DNA of 12,954 nucleotides from Deltaproteobacteria bacterium (GTDB lineage Bacteria > Myxococcota_A > UBA9160 > SMWR01), in contig JAJDAM010000096.1 of the NCBI GenBank assembly GCA_029261905.1, positions 1-12,954 on the forward strand, read 5' to 3'. The notes beneath the pieces were generated by a model, which was not told the origin of the DNA, made no database searches, and saw only the letters and a program-made list of their open reading frames with translations. Within the stretch, counting starts at the first letter, position 1. Every line of letters begins with the position of its first letter. Positions 12,713-12,954 of this stretch are shown piece by piece. Position numbers and translations under genes: made by a program.

Positions 12713-12818
12713 TTCCGAGCGAATCAAGGCCGATTCGAGCCCACCCGGGGCGGTCGTGCGTAGGGGAAAGCCCTGCGTTCTCGGGCCTCCCCCTCCCCAC
12801 CACACCACTCTCACCGAC

Positions 12819-12852
12819 TGGACAAGTTGGGAATCGCCGAAACTCCGCCGGA
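12819..12852 (+). repeat. attR: right 34-bp attachment repeat
   Basis: Identical to 81-114 over all 34 bases. To its right lies host DNA that continues the response-regulator reading frame with a different tail. It marks the right boundary of the element. Confidence 0.93.
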
Positions 12853-12880
12853 CTCCGAGCAGACTTTCCGCACCCCCTGA
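12821..12880 (+). pseudogene. Displaced original 3' end of the host response-regulator gene
   Basis: In the frame set by the att repeat the sequence reads DKLGIAETPPDSEQTFRTP and stops with TGA at 12878-12880. It is the pre-integration C-terminus of the gene whose body ends at the left of the window. It has no start or promoter of its own. After excision it would be rejoined to the gene. Confidence 0.85.
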
Positions 12881-12898
12881 GGGAAACAGCAGCCACGA

Positions 12899-12943
12899 CA
12901 CCGGCACGCGCAGCCCTTTTTCGGAGCACCGCGCGCGCCGGTG
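12899..12943. terminator. Hairpin downstream of the host gene remnant
   Basis: CACCGGCACGCGC at 12899-12911 pairs with GCGCGCGCCGGTG at 12931-12943 at 12 of 13 positions around a 19-base loop. It lies about 20 bp after the original stop of the response regulator, where a terminator is expected, but no T-run follows inside the window. Confidence 0.4.
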
Positions 12944-12954
12944 GGCCGAGTGGT

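Larger units (their letters stand above)
81..12818. mobile_element. Complete integrated phage-satellite-like element
   Basis: The element runs from the first base of the left 34-bp direct repeat to the base before the right copy. Inside are a tyrosine integrase next to one end, an XRE regulator, a primase-polymerase/ATPase, an AlpA-like HTH, a likely terminase small subunit, a terminase large subunit and a cargo block. No portal, capsid, protease, tail or lysis gene was found among the open frames. That gene set resembles phage-inducible chromosomal islands and other satellites. A full terminase motor without any capsid gene is unusual for those groups. A prophage that lost its structural genes is the alternative, but tight gene overlaps and intact motifs argue against decay. 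Confidence 0.85.

Noticed and set aside
12931..12954. GGTGGGCCGAGTGGT at the window edge resembles the 5' part of a tRNA-Ser/Leu
   Set aside because: Only the first ~20 bases are in the window, the acceptor/D-arm spacing has one base too many, and part of it pairs in a hairpin. No call is possible without the flank.
1..12954. CRISPR array, insertion sequence, rRNA or toxin-antitoxin pair
   Set aside because: I saw no regularly spaced repeats, transposase motifs, rRNA sequence or recognisable toxin-antitoxin pair on either strand.

Overview
The window holds one complete integrated mobile element, with a short piece of host chromosome on each side. A perfect 34-bp direct repeat at 81-114 and 12819-12852 bounds 12,738 bp. 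The left copy lies in the last codons of a host gene encoding the Fis-type DNA-binding end of an NtrC-family sigma-54 response regulator. The right copy carries the displaced original 3' end of that gene. A tyrosine recombinase sits just inside the left boundary. The DNA is GC-rich. The sigma-54 regulator, the lipoproteins and the GTG/TTG starts suit a Gram-negative bacterium of the deltaproteobacterial or Binatota/Myxococcota kind, but this is inference and no species can be named.

Layout. Left end: integrase plus a basic 163-aa protein (minus strand), then a short plus-strand pair of small cysteine-rich proteins (1933-2377). Next is a minus-strand chain of overlapping small genes (3382 down to 2339): a 131-aa unknown, a zinc ribbon, a Holliday-junction-resolvase-like nuclease and a small Cys protein. 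A plus-strand cargo block follows (3395-5552): a single-pass membrane protein and two lipoproteins. A diverged second copy of the zinc ribbon plus a truncated nuclease lies at 5581-5790. The core is a long minus-strand operon read from 11837 down to 5620: XRE repressor-like protein, primase-polymerase/ATPase, a repeat-rich 130-bp gap, AlpA/excisionase-like HTH, a protein resembling a terminase small subunit, a coiled-coil protein, two small proteins, terminase large subunit and a zinc ribbon. At the right end a CGNR-type zinc-finger protein is read divergently from the XRE gene under a good sigma-70-type promoter.

Together this looks like a phage satellite or PICI-like island. It has its own integration, regulation, replication and a complete terminase motor, but I see no portal, capsid, head-tail, tail or lysis gene. 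The simplest reading is that it excises and replicates with its own genes, packages its DNA with its own terminase into a helper phage's capsids, and carries surface or membrane cargo that may benefit the host. Most junctions in the core operon overlap or abut, and apart from one truncated nuclease copy the genes are intact, so it does not look like a decaying prophage.
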